A stretch of DNA of 12,832 nt from positions 1 through 12,832 of the forward strand of contig JAEMRG010000032.1 of assembly GCA_016463455.1 (NCBI GenBank). The letters run 5' to 3'. Positions 1 through 7,221 of the stretch are shown one piece after another. Source of the DNA: Rhodoferax sp. (GTDB lineage: Bacteria > Pseudomonadota > Gammaproteobacteria > Burkholderiales > Burkholderiaceae_C). The translations under genes were made by a program, and so were the position numbers. The notes beneath the pieces were generated by a model. The model was not told where the DNA came from, ran no database searches, and was given only the letters and a program-made list of their open reading frames with translations. The number at the start of each line of letters is the position of its first letter. Position 1 is the first letter of the stretch.

Positions 1-187
1 CGGTTTCTTTTTCGAAAGCGGCGATCATGCCCTCGGGGACGTAGTCCGGCCAGTTGTAAATATTGAGGACTTTCTCCTCCGCCGGGGCACTGGCCGCGGG
101 CGCAGGTGCGGGCGCTGCTTCTTCTTTTTTACCGCAAGCGGCAAGTACCAGCGCCACCAGGGTCAGGCTAAAAACGTATTTGGACAT
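1..187 (-). CDS. potF: Polyamine ABC transporter substrate-binding lipoprotein, PotF/PotD-like (5' part only)
   Basis: The 62 visible codons encode a lipoprotein signal, an alanine/proline/glutamate linker and the start of a periplasmic binding protein; the gene continues beyond the left edge. The signal has a lysine at residue 3, a hydrophobic core and the lipobox L-A-A-C with the lipidated cysteine at residue 18, then Lys-Lys. After the linker (about residues 22-38) the sequence V-L-N-I-Y-N-W-P-D-Y-V-P-E-G matches the first strand of the PotF/PotD/SpuD family, in which the Asn-Trp-x-Asp-Tyr segment is characteristic. The start is set by a perfect GGAGG at 196-200, eight bases upstream. It lies 81 bp downstream of the aminotransferase gene on the same strand, so it is probably the last visible gene of the polyamine operon and supplies putrescine, spermidine or agmatine uptake. 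Family is quite certain; the exact ligand is not. Confidence 0.75.
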   Translation of the reverse strand, partial: MSKYVFSLTLVALVLAACGKKEEAAPAPAPAASAPAEEKVLNIYNWPDYVPEGMIAAFEKET

Positions 188-268
188 CGAGAAAACCTCC
201 AATAAAGGGCCGTTGAAAAACAAGAGGAGCTTCACGCGGTCAACGCGCGAGGCGGCGGAAAAAGTAAA

Positions 269-1675
269 TTATAGGTTTGCATCAAGCCAGCCCGATCGCA
301 GGGCATCGGCCAGGGTTTTATCCAAGGCTAGGCGGATCAAACCCATCATTTCATCGATTTGTGCATGGGTGATGGTCAGGGGTGGCGCGATAATCATACG
401 GTCGCCCACGGCGCGCATGATCAAGCCATTGGCAAAGCAATGCCCTCGGCACACCATGCCCACTGAAAGATCTGCGGGAAAAAGGGTGTTGGAAGCCTTG
501 TCCTTGACCAACACCAAGCCGGCCATCAGGCCGCAGGTTTCGGCCTGGCCCACCAAGGGGTGATCGAGCAGCGTCGCAAACTGCGCGGCCAAGTAGGGGC
601 CTGTATCGTCACGCACCCGGCCCACCAAGTTTTCGCTTTCCAAAATATCCAGGTTAGCCAGCGCCACCGCGCAGGCCACCGGATGGCCGCTGTAGGTATA
701 GCCGTGGTTGAACTCCCCGCCCTGCTCTATCAAGACCTTGGCCACGCGGTCGCCCACCATCACACCGCCCAGCGGGATGTAGCCGCTGGTCACGGCCTTG
801 GCAAAGGTAATCAGGTCGGGCCGATAGCCAAATTTTTCGTACGCAAACCAGTGGCCCAGGCGGCCAAAGGCGCAGATCACCTCATCGCTAATCAGCAAGA
901 TGCCGTATTTGTCCACGATGCGCTGGATCTCAGGCCAGTACGTGGCTGGCGGGATGATCACGCCGCCGGCGCCCTGCACCGGCTCGGCGATAAAAGCGGC
1001 TACCTTGTGGGCGCCTAGGGCCAAGATGCGCTCTTCCAACCAGCCGGCCGCACGGATACCGAAATCATCCGCGGACTCACCGGGCTGCCCGTTCTCGAAA
1101 AAATAGGGCTGCCCGATATGGCTGATATTGGGGATGGGTAAATCGCCTTGCGCATGCATGCCGCTCATGCCGCCCAAGGAGGCACCAGCCATGGTGCTGC
1201 CGTGGTAGGCATTGGTACGGCTGATGATGACCTTGCGCTCGGGCTGTCCCAGCAAATCCCAGTAGCGGCGCACCATGCGCACATTGGAGTCATTGCTCTC
1301 GCTGCCGCTAGACGAATAAAACACATGCTGAAAACTGCGCCCCCCCACCGTAGGCGCCAGCGAGGCCAGGCGCGCCGCAAGGGTCGCGGCGGGCACATTG
1401 GTGGTCTGGAAAAAACTGTTGTAGTAAGGCAGCTTGAGCATTTGCGCATGCGCTGCATCGGCCAATGCTTTGCGGCCATAGCCGACGTTGACGCACCACA
1501 AACCGCTCATGGCGTCCAAGACGCGATTGCCTTCAGAGTCCCAGACATAAATGTCTTTGGCCTCTGTCATCACCCGGGCCCCACGCGCATTGAGCGCTTT
1601 GAAATCGGTAAAAGGATGCAAAAAATGCGCGCTGTCTAGCGCTTGGATGTGGCTGGTATCGACGAGTGAATTCAT
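269..1675 (-). CDS. spuC: Putrescine-pyruvate type class III aminotransferase (SpuC-like)
   Basis: A 468-residue PLP-dependent class III aminotransferase, full length for the family. It resembles Pseudomonas SpuC through most of its length: an opening H-x-x-H-P-F-T-D-F segment (residues 17-25), W-C-V-N-V-G-Y-G-R (60-68), the phosphate-binding S-S-G-S-E-S-N-D (122-129), H-G-S-T-x-A-G-x-S-L-G-G (158-169), D-E-V-I (264-267, Asp264 facing the pyridine nitrogen) and the Schiff-base lysine Lys293 in F-A-K-x-x-T-S-G-Y. SpuC moves the amino group of putrescine to pyruvate, giving alanine and 4-aminobutanal (pyrroline) in the cytoplasm. It lies 67 bp downstream of the glutamine-synthetase-like gene on the same strand. 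No convincing Shine-Dalgarno precedes the ATG, so translation may depend on readthrough from upstream genes. Related omega-transaminases use beta-alanine or other diamines, so the substrate rests on similarity and operon context. Confidence 0.82.
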   Translation of the reverse strand: MNSLVDTSHIQALDSAHFLHPFTDFKALNARGARVMTEAKDIYVWDSEGNRVLDAMSGLWCVNVGYGRKALADAAHAQMLKLPYYNSFFQTTNVPAATLAARLASLAPTVGGRSFQHVFYSSSGSESNDSNVRMVRRYWDLLGQPERKVIISRTNAYHGSTMAGASLGGMSGMHAQGDLPIPNISHIGQPYFFENGQPGESADDFGIRAAGWLEERILALGAHKVAAFIAEPVQGAGGVIIPPATYWPEIQRIVDKYGILLISDEVICAFGRLGHWFAYEKFGYRPDLITFAKAVTSGYIPLGGVMVGDRVAKVLIEQGGEFNHGYTYSGHPVACAVALANLDILESENLVGRVRDDTGPYLAAQFATLLDHPLVGQAETCGLMAGLVLVKDKASNTLFPADLSVGMVCRGHCFANGLIMRAVGDRMIIAPPLTITHAQIDEMMGLIRLALDKTLADALRSGWLDANL

Positions 1676-1742
1676 AAAATGTATCGGGACAAGGTTGGAT
1701 CAGAATCAAACATCCAGCAGCGACCTGGTGGCAGGCGGCGGC

Positions 1743-3110
1743 CTAGACATGTAACAGCAAATGCTCGCGCTCCCAAGGGGAAATCACCTTCATGAACTCT
1801 TCGAATTCAAGCTCTTTGATTTCGGAGTACACGGTGATGAACTCTTTGCCCAGCACCTCGTGCAAGTCCGACTCGCGGCGCAACCAGTCCAGCGCCTCGC
1901 CCAGGCTGCGCGGCAGCGCGTAGGGTGACAAGTAGGCGTCACCCTTCATTTCGGGCTTGGGGGCAATCTTGTTCTTGATGCCCAGGTAACCGCAAGCCAG
2001 GGTCATCGCCATGGCGACATAGGGATTGGCGTCCGAGCCGATCACCCGGTTTTCCACCCGGCGCGCCGATGGCTCGGAAATGGGTGAGCGTATGCCTACC
2101 GAGCGGTTGTCATAGCCCCATTCGATATTGATCGGCGCTGCCGAATGGCGGGTTAAACGCCGGTAGCTGTTCACATAGGGTGCCACCAGGGCCATGGCCG
2201 CCGGTATATAGCGCTGCAGACCGCCGATGTAATACATAAACATTTCCGAGGCGCTACCGTCCTCTTTACTGAAAACGTTTTTACCAGTCTGCATATCGAC
2301 CAAACTCTGGTGCACATGCATAGCGCTGCCCGGCTCACCGGCAATGGGTTTGGCCATGAAGGTAGCGTACATTTCGTGGCGCAAAGCCGCTTCGCGCACG
2401 GTACGCTTGAAGAAAAACACCTCGTCGGCCAGGCCCAGTGGTTCGTTGTGGAAAAAATTGATTTCCATTTGCCCGGCACCGACTTCGTGGATCAAGGTGT
2501 CCACGTTGAGTTCCATCTTCTCGCAATAGTCGTAAATTTCTTCAAACAGCGGATCGAACTCATTGACCGCGTCGATGCTATAGGCCTGACGCGAAGTCTC
2601 GGCGCGACCGCTGCGGCCTATAGGCGCTTTGAGCAAGGTATTGGGGTCGGTGTTGCGTGCGGTCAGGTAAAACTCTAACTCCGGCGCCACAATAGGCTTG
2701 AGCCCCTCGGCAGTAAACAAATCACAGACTTTGCGCAACACACTGCGCGGTGCAAAAGGCACCAACTTGCCCTGGTGGTCAAAGCAGTCATGAATCACCT
2801 GCGCTGTCGGGTCGGTCGCCCAGGGCACGATGCGCACGGTGGACGGGTCAGGGCGCAATTGCATATCCCGGTCCGTCGGTTCGATCACATCGTAGTAAGG
2901 GCCACTTTCGGGAAACTCGCCCGTAACGCCCATGGCGACAATCGACTGGGGCAGGCGCATGCCCCGGTCTTCGGTGAATTTGGCGCGCGGCAAAATTTTT
3001 CCACGTGCCACGCCAGTTAAGTCGGGAACCAGGCATTCGACCTCGGTCACGCGGCGTTCGTTCAACCACTGTTCCAGGTCGTTAAAAGACATGTTTTTTG
3101 ATGTGTTCAT
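1743..3110 (-). CDS. puuA: Gamma-glutamylputrescine synthetase (PuuA/SpuI-like glutamine synthetase family)
   Basis: A 455-residue member of the glutamine synthetase superfamily. It would ligate glutamate to an amine, most likely putrescine, using ATP in the cytoplasm. The N-terminal beta-grasp region (about 8-110) is followed by the catalytic domain. Metal and substrate residues are visible: P-E-L-E-F (143-147), H-E-V-G-A-G-Q-M-E-I-N (208-218), the M-H-V-H-Q-S-L stretch (264-270), N-R-S-V-G-I-R (335-341) and R-V-E-N-R (351-355). The adenylylation loop of housekeeping GlnA (N-L-Y-D-L-P type) is absent, as expected for PuuA-type ligases. The neighbouring PuuB-like oxidase, SpuC-like transaminase and agmatinase genes make putrescine the likely acceptor. 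The chosen ATG has only a weak GAG-type ribosome binding site; Met7 is an alternative start without a better one. A ligase acting on another amine (spermidine, ethanolamine, isopropylamine) cannot be excluded. Confidence 0.82.
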   Translation of the reverse strand: MNTSKNMSFNDLEQWLNERRVTEVECLVPDLTGVARGKILPRAKFTEDRGMRLPQSIVAMGVTGEFPESGPYYDVIEPTDRDMQLRPDPSTVRIVPWATDPTAQVIHDCFDHQGKLVPFAPRSVLRKVCDLFTAEGLKPIVAPELEFYLTARNTDPNTLLKAPIGRSGRAETSRQAYSIDAVNEFDPLFEEIYDYCEKMELNVDTLIHEVGAGQMEINFFHNEPLGLADEVFFFKRTVREAALRHEMYATFMAKPIAGEPGSAMHVHQSLVDMQTGKNVFSKEDGSASEMFMYYIGGLQRYIPAAMALVAPYVNSYRRLTRHSAAPINIEWGYDNRSVGIRSPISEPSARRVENRVIGSDANPYVAMAMTLACGYLGIKNKIAPKPEMKGDAYLSPYALPRSLGEALDWLRRESDLHEVLGKEFITVYSEIKELEFEEFMKVISPWEREHLLLHV

Positions 3111-3199
3111 AAGCTCTATTTATATTTACCGGCTCAGGCCGGCGACTCCCGAAAAGCAAGGTGCTGCGCTCACCCCCATTGTGCACGCACGCGCAAGCG

Positions 3200-4507
3200 C
3201 TAAAAATAACTGCGTAATTGATGGTATAGCATGCCTAGCACCAGGCTGGGGGTGCGCAACAGGGCACCGCCGGGGAAGTCACGGTGTTTCAGGCGCGAAA
3301 ACAGCTCAAAGCGCATCGCCTCACCAGCGATGGCCTGGGCCACCAGTTGGCCGGCCAGCCCCGTCAGGGCCACGCCGTGGCCGCTAAAGCCTTGCAAGTA
3401 ATACACGTTTTCACCCAGCCGTCCGAAATCCGGCGCGCGGTTCATGCTGATATCGACAAAACCGCCCCAGGTAAATTCAATCGGCGCATTGCGCAACTGC
3501 GGAAATACCGTGGCCAGGCGGGCCGCCATACGCTGTTGTAAACCCGCCGGCGTGCGGCTGGAATAGCTGACGCGCCCGCCAAATAGCAGTCGCGCATCCT
3601 GGCTAAAGCGGAAATAGTCCAGCACCACGTTGTTGTCACAGGCGGCCGCGCCGCTGGGTATGAGCGTCTGCACCAGGGCCGGGTCCAAGGGCGCAGTCGC
3701 GACGACATAGGTGCCCACTGGCATGATGCGCGGCGCAATCGAGGGGGCCAGTTGCGGCCCGAAGGCGGGCAAAGTGCAATTGCCCGCTAGCAAGGCGTAA
3801 CGCGCCCGAACCTGGCCCTTAGCGGTGCGCAGCACCACCCCGGCATCCTGATCCAGGGTCAGCGCGGCGGTTTTTTCGTACATCTGCACGCCCAGCGCCA
3901 AGGCGGCGCGGGCCAAGCCCAACCCGTATTGCAGCGGATGCACATGGCCGGAGCGCTTTTCATAGGCGCAGGCCGCATAGCGCGGGCTGTCGATCATGGC
4001 GCGTACCTGCGCACCGTAGGCACGCTCGGTGGGCAGACCGTAGCGCTTGTCCATGAGGTCCATTTCGGCATCGAGCGCACGCGCTTGGCGCGGGCTGTCG
4101 GCTACATACAAATAGCCATTTTTACGCTCGCAGGGTATGTCCCATTGGGCGATGCGCGCATCCATCAGGTCAATGGCCTCTAGCGACATGTCCCACATCT
4201 GGCGCGCCGCCTGCATGCCCAACTGCTGCTCCAACTCCGGTTGCCCGCTGGCGTAGCCCACGATGACCTGACCACCGTTGCGCCCCGAAGCCCCGCTGCA
4301 CACCCGGTCGGCCTCCAGCACCGCCACCTTGAAGCCGCGCTGAACTAACTCAATCGCCGCCGACAAACCAGCAAACCCGGCGCCCACCACCACCACATCG
4401 GTATGCAGTTCGCCGGCCAAGGGCGCCAGCAGCGCAGGCCGGGTCACGCTGGCTTCGTAATAGCTTTGCCGATTGAGTTGCGTGTCCGATTGCAGCAGCG
4501 AGCCCAT
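3200..4507 (-). CDS. puuB: Gamma-glutamylputrescine oxidase, FAD-dependent (PuuB-like, DAO family)
   Basis: A 435-residue FAD-dependent amine oxidase of the DAO fold, normal length for PuuB. The dinucleotide-binding motif V-V-G-A-G-F-A-G-L-S-A (40-50) ends its beta-alpha-beta unit at V-L-E-A-D (63-67). The signature S-G-A-S-G-R-N-G-G-Q (71-80) and the C-terminal F-S-G-H-G-V-A-L-T-G-L-A-G (374-386) are both typical of PuuB/OrdL proteins. It should oxidise gamma-glutamylputrescine to gamma-glutamyl-4-aminobutyraldehyde, releasing ammonia and hydrogen peroxide, and so act directly after the PuuA-like ligase, whose gene follows 89 bp downstream. The agmatinase gene ends 41 bp upstream. No strong Shine-Dalgarno is seen (AAGTAGTTTTT before the ATG). 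The exact amine or gamma-glutamylamine substrate is inferred from context. Confidence 0.82.
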   Translation of the reverse strand: MGSLLQSDTQLNRQSYYEASVTRPALLAPLAGELHTDVVVVGAGFAGLSAAIELVQRGFKVAVLEADRVCSGASGRNGGQVIVGYASGQPELEQQLGMQAARQMWDMSLEAIDLMDARIAQWDIPCERKNGYLYVADSPRQARALDAEMDLMDKRYGLPTERAYGAQVRAMIDSPRYAACAYEKRSGHVHPLQYGLGLARAALALGVQMYEKTAALTLDQDAGVVLRTAKGQVRARYALLAGNCTLPAFGPQLAPSIAPRIMPVGTYVVATAPLDPALVQTLIPSGAAACDNNVVLDYFRFSQDARLLFGGRVSYSSRTPAGLQQRMAARLATVFPQLRNAPIEFTWGGFVDISMNRAPDFGRLGENVYYLQGFSGHGVALTGLAGQLVAQAIAGEAMRFELFSRLKHRDFPGGALLRTPSLVLGMLYHQLRSYF

Positions 4508-4548
4508 AAAAACTACTTGTTTTCGCGCGGAATGGAAAAATTGCGCAG

Positions 4549-5475
4549 TCAGCCCGTGGCCAAGCGCTTAGCCACTTGCCCGGACAAATAGGTCCAGACC
4601 ATGGTGGCCGCCGCATGGCTGGTCATTTCGGCGTGGTCATAGGCCGGTGCTACCTCCACGCAATCCATGGCCACGCATTGCAGCGTAACCAGCGCTTCCA
4701 GCCAAGTCAGCAATTGGCTGCTGGTCAATCCGCCGGGCTCCGGGGTGCCGGTGCCCGGGGCAAACGCCGGATCCAGGCAATCGATATCCAGCGTCAGGTA
4801 CACCGGCATGCTGCCCAGGCGCTCACGCACCTGGGTGATCAAGGGGTTCAATGCGGGGCCGTCCAGGCCGCGCATTTCGCGGGCGGTGAAGATCAGGCCA
4901 CCCTGGTCCGCCACATACTGGCGCGCAGCGCGCGCACCCGAAGAGCGCAAGCCAATTTGCACCGTATGGCGCGGACTTACCAAGCCTTCCTGGATGGCCT
5001 CATAAGTCCAAGTGCCGTGGCCCGAGGGCTCGCCGAAATGGTCACTCCAGGTGTCGCAATGGGCATCAAAATGCACCAAGGCCAATGGCCCAAAACGCGC
5101 CTTGGCCGCGCGCAGCAGCGGCAAAGTCACGGAATGGTCACCGCCCAAAAAAATGCAATGGTGCTTGGCAAAAAGGGGCGCCGCCTGCTCTTGGATGCAG
5201 CGGCGCACGTCGGTTAGTGCGCTGGCGTTGGGCAAGGCCATGTCGCCGGCGTCGCCCACCATGCCCAAGGGCGAAACTTCGAAATGCGGATGGATACCGT
5301 CGCACAGCATCAGGCTGGCACGGCGAATTTCTTGCGGGCCAAAGCGGGCGCCGGGGCGGTTGGTCACCGCCCCATCAAAGGGAACGCCCACAATCGCAAA
5401 GGGTTGCGCAGTGAGTGCCTCACTGGCAAGGAAAAAATTAGTGTTGCTCGCGTATGCAAACTTAGCCGTACTCAT
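4549..5475 (-). CDS. speB: Agmatinase (SpeB-like ureohydrolase)
   Basis: A 308-residue binuclear manganese ureohydrolase of the arginase/agmatinase family, full length. All metal-ligand motifs are intact: G-G-D-H-S (111-115, His114), F-D-A-H-C-D (136-141, Asp137, His139, Asp141) and L-D-I-D-C-L-D-P (229-236, Asp230 and Asp232), followed by the signature P-G-T-G-T-P-E-P-G-G (240-249). The C-terminal V-E-V-A-P-A-Y-D motif is typical of agmatinases. It would hydrolyse agmatine to putrescine and urea in the cytoplasm, feeding the downstream putrescine genes. A textbook AGGAGG at 5483-5488, seven bases from the ATG, fixes the start and makes this the best translated and probably first gene of the operon. 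Guanidinobutyrase, guanidinopropionase or a guanidine hydrolase are alternatives within the family; the putrescine context favours agmatinase. Confidence 0.82.
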   Translation of the reverse strand: MSTAKFAYASNTNFFLASEALTAQPFAIVGVPFDGAVTNRPGARFGPQEIRRASLMLCDGIHPHFEVSPLGMVGDAGDMALPNASALTDVRRCIQEQAAPLFAKHHCIFLGGDHSVTLPLLRAAKARFGPLALVHFDAHCDTWSDHFGEPSGHGTWTYEAIQEGLVSPRHTVQIGLRSSGARAARQYVADQGGLIFTAREMRGLDGPALNPLITQVRERLGSMPVYLTLDIDCLDPAFAPGTGTPEPGGLTSSQLLTWLEALVTLQCVAMDCVEVAPAYDHAEMTSHAAATMVWTYLSGQVAKRLATG

Positions 5476-5507
5476 CGGTTAACCTCCTGTCGTCGGCATG
5501 GTAACCG
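5476..5507 (-). promoter_or_regulatory. Ribosome binding site and possible leader hairpin of the agmatinase operon
   Basis: Reading the minus strand, AGGAGG (5483-5488) sits seven bases before the agmatinase ATG. It is flanked by CGGTTA (5502-5507) and TAACCG (5476-5481), a perfect 6-base inverted repeat that would place the ribosome binding site in a 20-base loop directly before the start codon. The binding site is clear. The hairpin as a control device is only a possibility. Confidence 0.5.
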
Positions 5508-5580
5508 CCGAGGGCTCTAATGCCCTTGGGCCCCGCTGCGCTGGCGACACTTTGCCCATGACACCCGCCCTGCTCACCGC
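5476..5580. promoter_or_regulatory. Divergent control region between the agmatinase operon and the DMT transporter
   Basis: This 105-bp stretch separates two divergent starts, so it should hold at least one promoter for the polyamine operon and one for the transporter. It is GC-rich and I find no good sigma-70 hexamer pair. An imperfectly spaced dyad AGGGC-TCTAAT-GCCCT (5511-5526) lies near its middle and could be an operator. The region also holds the agmatinase ribosome binding site and an 8-codon ORF that overlaps the transporter start. Confidence 0.4.
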
Positions 5581-6528
5581 GTGACCCACCGATTCCAAAA
5601 ACTCCTGGCCTATGCCAGCCTTGCGCTCAGCATGACGCTGGTTGGAAGCTATGTGGCCCTGTCCAAGCCCTTGGTGGCCATCTTGCCCGTGTTTTTGCTG
5701 GCCTGGTTGCGTTTTGGCATTGCCGCCATCGCCATGATGGCTTGGCTAAAAAAGCCGCCTGACGAAGGACCCTTGGACCGGCGCACCTGGGGCTTTTTAT
5801 TCCTGGAGTCCTTCCTGGGTAATTTCATGTTTTCCATCTGCATGCTGTTTGGGGTGAGCATGACCAGTACCCTGTCAGCGGGCGTCATCCTGTCCGCTAT
5901 TCCCGCGGCCTCGGCGCTGATGGGGTGGTACTTCCTTAAAGAGCGGATTGGCTGGCGCATTTGGGCCGCCGTGGCGCTGGCGGTGCTCGGAATCGCGCTG
6001 CTGGCCCTGGCCCGTGCAGCGCCCGCAGCAGCGACCCAGGGGCTTGCACAAGCGCCCCTGGACCATCCGCACGCTCTGTGGGGAAACCTGCTTTTATTTG
6101 GTGCTGTGCTGTGTGAAGCCGCCTATGTGGTTATTGGCAAACGCCTTTCAGCCACCGTCAGTCCCAAGCGCATTGCGGCGCTGATTAACCTCAATGGTTT
6201 TGCACTCTCCACCCCAGCGGGCCTCTACCTGGCTTGGCACTTTGACTTTGGTGCGGTCCAGGTGCAATGGTGGCTGTTGCTGGTTTTTTATGCGCTCGCG
6301 GCCAGCGTATGGGTCGTGTGGTTATGGATGACGGGGCTTAAAACCATCCCGGCAACCCAAGCGGGCGTCTTTACCGTGATGTTGCCGCTGGCCACTGCCG
6401 CTATCGGCACCCTTGGCTTTGGCGAACAATTCACGCAGGTGCAGGCCATCGCCTTCGTACTGGCACTCATAAGCCTTCTGCTGGCCACCCTACCCGGACC
6501 CAAGATGCATCAATCGGACCAAGCCTGA
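5581..6528 (+). CDS. EamA/DMT-superfamily inner-membrane transporter
   Basis: A 315-residue, strongly hydrophobic protein with about ten predicted membrane segments in two EamA repeats, the usual size for drug/metabolite transporters. The first repeat begins with a segment at about residues 8-30 ending in V-A-L-S-K-P, and contains the family-typical S-A-G-V-I-L-S-A-I-P-A-A-S-A-L stretch (about 99-113) followed by E-R-I-G-W. The second repeat starts near residue 160, after an alanine-rich loop, with the matching T-Q-A-G-V-F-T-V-M-L-P segment near residue 260. GTG at 5581 is chosen because the next in-frame ATG (5632) would cut into the first membrane segment; there is no clear Shine-Dalgarno. 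It is divergent from the polyamine operon and convergent with rraA. DMT proteins export amino acids, amines and other metabolites, so polyamine or amino-acid export is conceivable, but the substrate cannot be read from the sequence. Confidence 0.82.
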   Translation: MTHRFQKLLAYASLALSMTLVGSYVALSKPLVAILPVFLLAWLRFGIAAIAMMAWLKKPPDEGPLDRRTWGFLFLESFLGNFMFSICMLFGVSMTSTLSAGVILSAIPAASALMGWYFLKERIGWRIWAAVALAVLGIALLALARAAPAAATQGLAQAPLDHPHALWGNLLLFGAVLCEAAYVVIGKRLSATVSPKRIAALINLNGFALSTPAGLYLAWHFDFGAVQVQWWLLLVFYALAASVWVVWLWMTGLKTIPATQAGVFTVMLPLATAAIGTLGFGEQFTQVQAIAFVLALISLLLATLPGPKMHQSDQA

Positions 6529-7034
6529 TGGCAAAGCAAAACACCGTCTTCATCGGCATACAACCATTGCCCCGGTGTGATGCCCACACCTTGCACCTGC
6601 ACTGCGACATCACGCTGCCCGGTCTGGCGTTTTTCCGTGGGCAAAGGCATGAGCGCCAACGCGCAAATGCCGAGCTCACAGGCCGCCAATTCATGCACAT
6701 CACGCACGCAACCATCGACCAGCACACCAGCCCAGCCATTGCGCGCTGCCATCTCGGCAATATTGCCCCCTACCAGCGCCCGGCGCATCGACGCGCCGCC
6801 ATCAACCACCAAAACCTGCGCTACGCGGCCCAGTGCGGTATCGACCCAACCGGATTCTTCGAGCGCCTCCTTGACCATGGAATTGTCCTCAAAACACTTC
6901 ACCGTGCGCACTGGCCCGCAAAAAGCTTTGCGACCGCCAAAGTGCGTGAATACCGGCGGTAAAACCGCAAAATCAGTTTGCCCCCGACGCATAAATACAT
7001 CACACAGGTCGGCGGTGGGAATGGGCTTGGTCAT
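6510..7034 (-). CDS. rraA: RraA-family protein (RNase E activity regulator RraA / HMG-CHA aldolase-like)
   Basis: A 174-residue RraA-fold protein. Diagnostic stretches are L-C-D-V-F (10-14), H-F-G-G-R (31-35), T-V-K-C-F-E-D-N (44-51), V-V-D-G-G-A-S-M-R-R-A-L (76-87) and D-G-C-V-R-D-V (107-113). In E. coli RraA binds and inhibits RNase E. In related 4-hydroxy-4-methyl-2-oxoglutarate/4-carboxy-4-hydroxy-2-oxoadipate aldolases the fold uses a D-x20-R-D motif to bind metal and pyruvyl carboxylate. Here Arg111-Asp112 are kept (E. coli RraA has Arg-Gln), but the upstream Asp of the motif appears to be Gly90. The name is therefore structural: either RNase E regulation or residual aldolase/oxaloacetate decarboxylase activity is possible. 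The gene overlaps the 3' end of the transporter gene by 19 bp and is divergent from the SWIB gene. The ribosome binding site is weak. Confidence 0.83.
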   Translation of the reverse strand: MTKPIPTADLCDVFMRRGQTDFAVLPPVFTHFGGRKAFCGPVRTVKCFEDNSMVKEALEESGWVDTALGRVAQVLVVDGGASMRRALVGGNIAEMAARNGWAGVLVDGCVRDVHELAACELGICALALMPLPTEKRQTGQRDVAVQVQGVGITPGQWLYADEDGVLLCHQAWSD

Positions 7035-7221
7035 GAAATTCTCGCTTTGACAGCCACGAAAAAGGCTGGGTGTAGTTTAAAAATAGGTCGAAATAAAGTG
7101 CCCTACTGCAAAAATTTCGTTTTCCCCTCTTGGAAAGCGCCAGTTTCTCCAGTAGCATCCACTTGCCGGACGTAAAGTTTATCGTTGGCAATCAACTAAC
7201 CCCCTGAAGGACCACCTCACA
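7035..7221. promoter_or_regulatory. Divergent intergenic region between rraA and the SWIB gene, with candidate promoters
   Basis: An AT-richer 187-bp gap between divergent starts. On the plus strand, a consensus -35 TTGACA (7047-7052) lies 18 bp from TGTAGT (7071-7076). Closer to the SWIB gene, TTGGAA (7130-7135) lies 17 bp from TAGCAT (7153-7158). Either could drive the SWIB gene. GAAGGA at 7206-7211, ten bases before the ATG, is its ribosome binding site. For rraA I see no clear hexamer pair. These calls are by eye only. Confidence 0.4.

Noticed and set aside
560..1639. Long plus-strand open frames opposite the aminotransferase gene (and similar ones opposite the other minus-strand genes)
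   Set aside because: They are antisense shadows caused by GC-rich codon use, with no ribosome binding sites or recognisable domains; the opposite strand encodes well-conserved enzymes.
3129..3142. Short hairpin CCGGC-TCAG-GCCGG between the puuB-like and puuA-like genes
   Set aside because: Only a five-base stem and no T-run on the minus transcript, so it is not supported as a terminator; it may be chance in GC-rich DNA.
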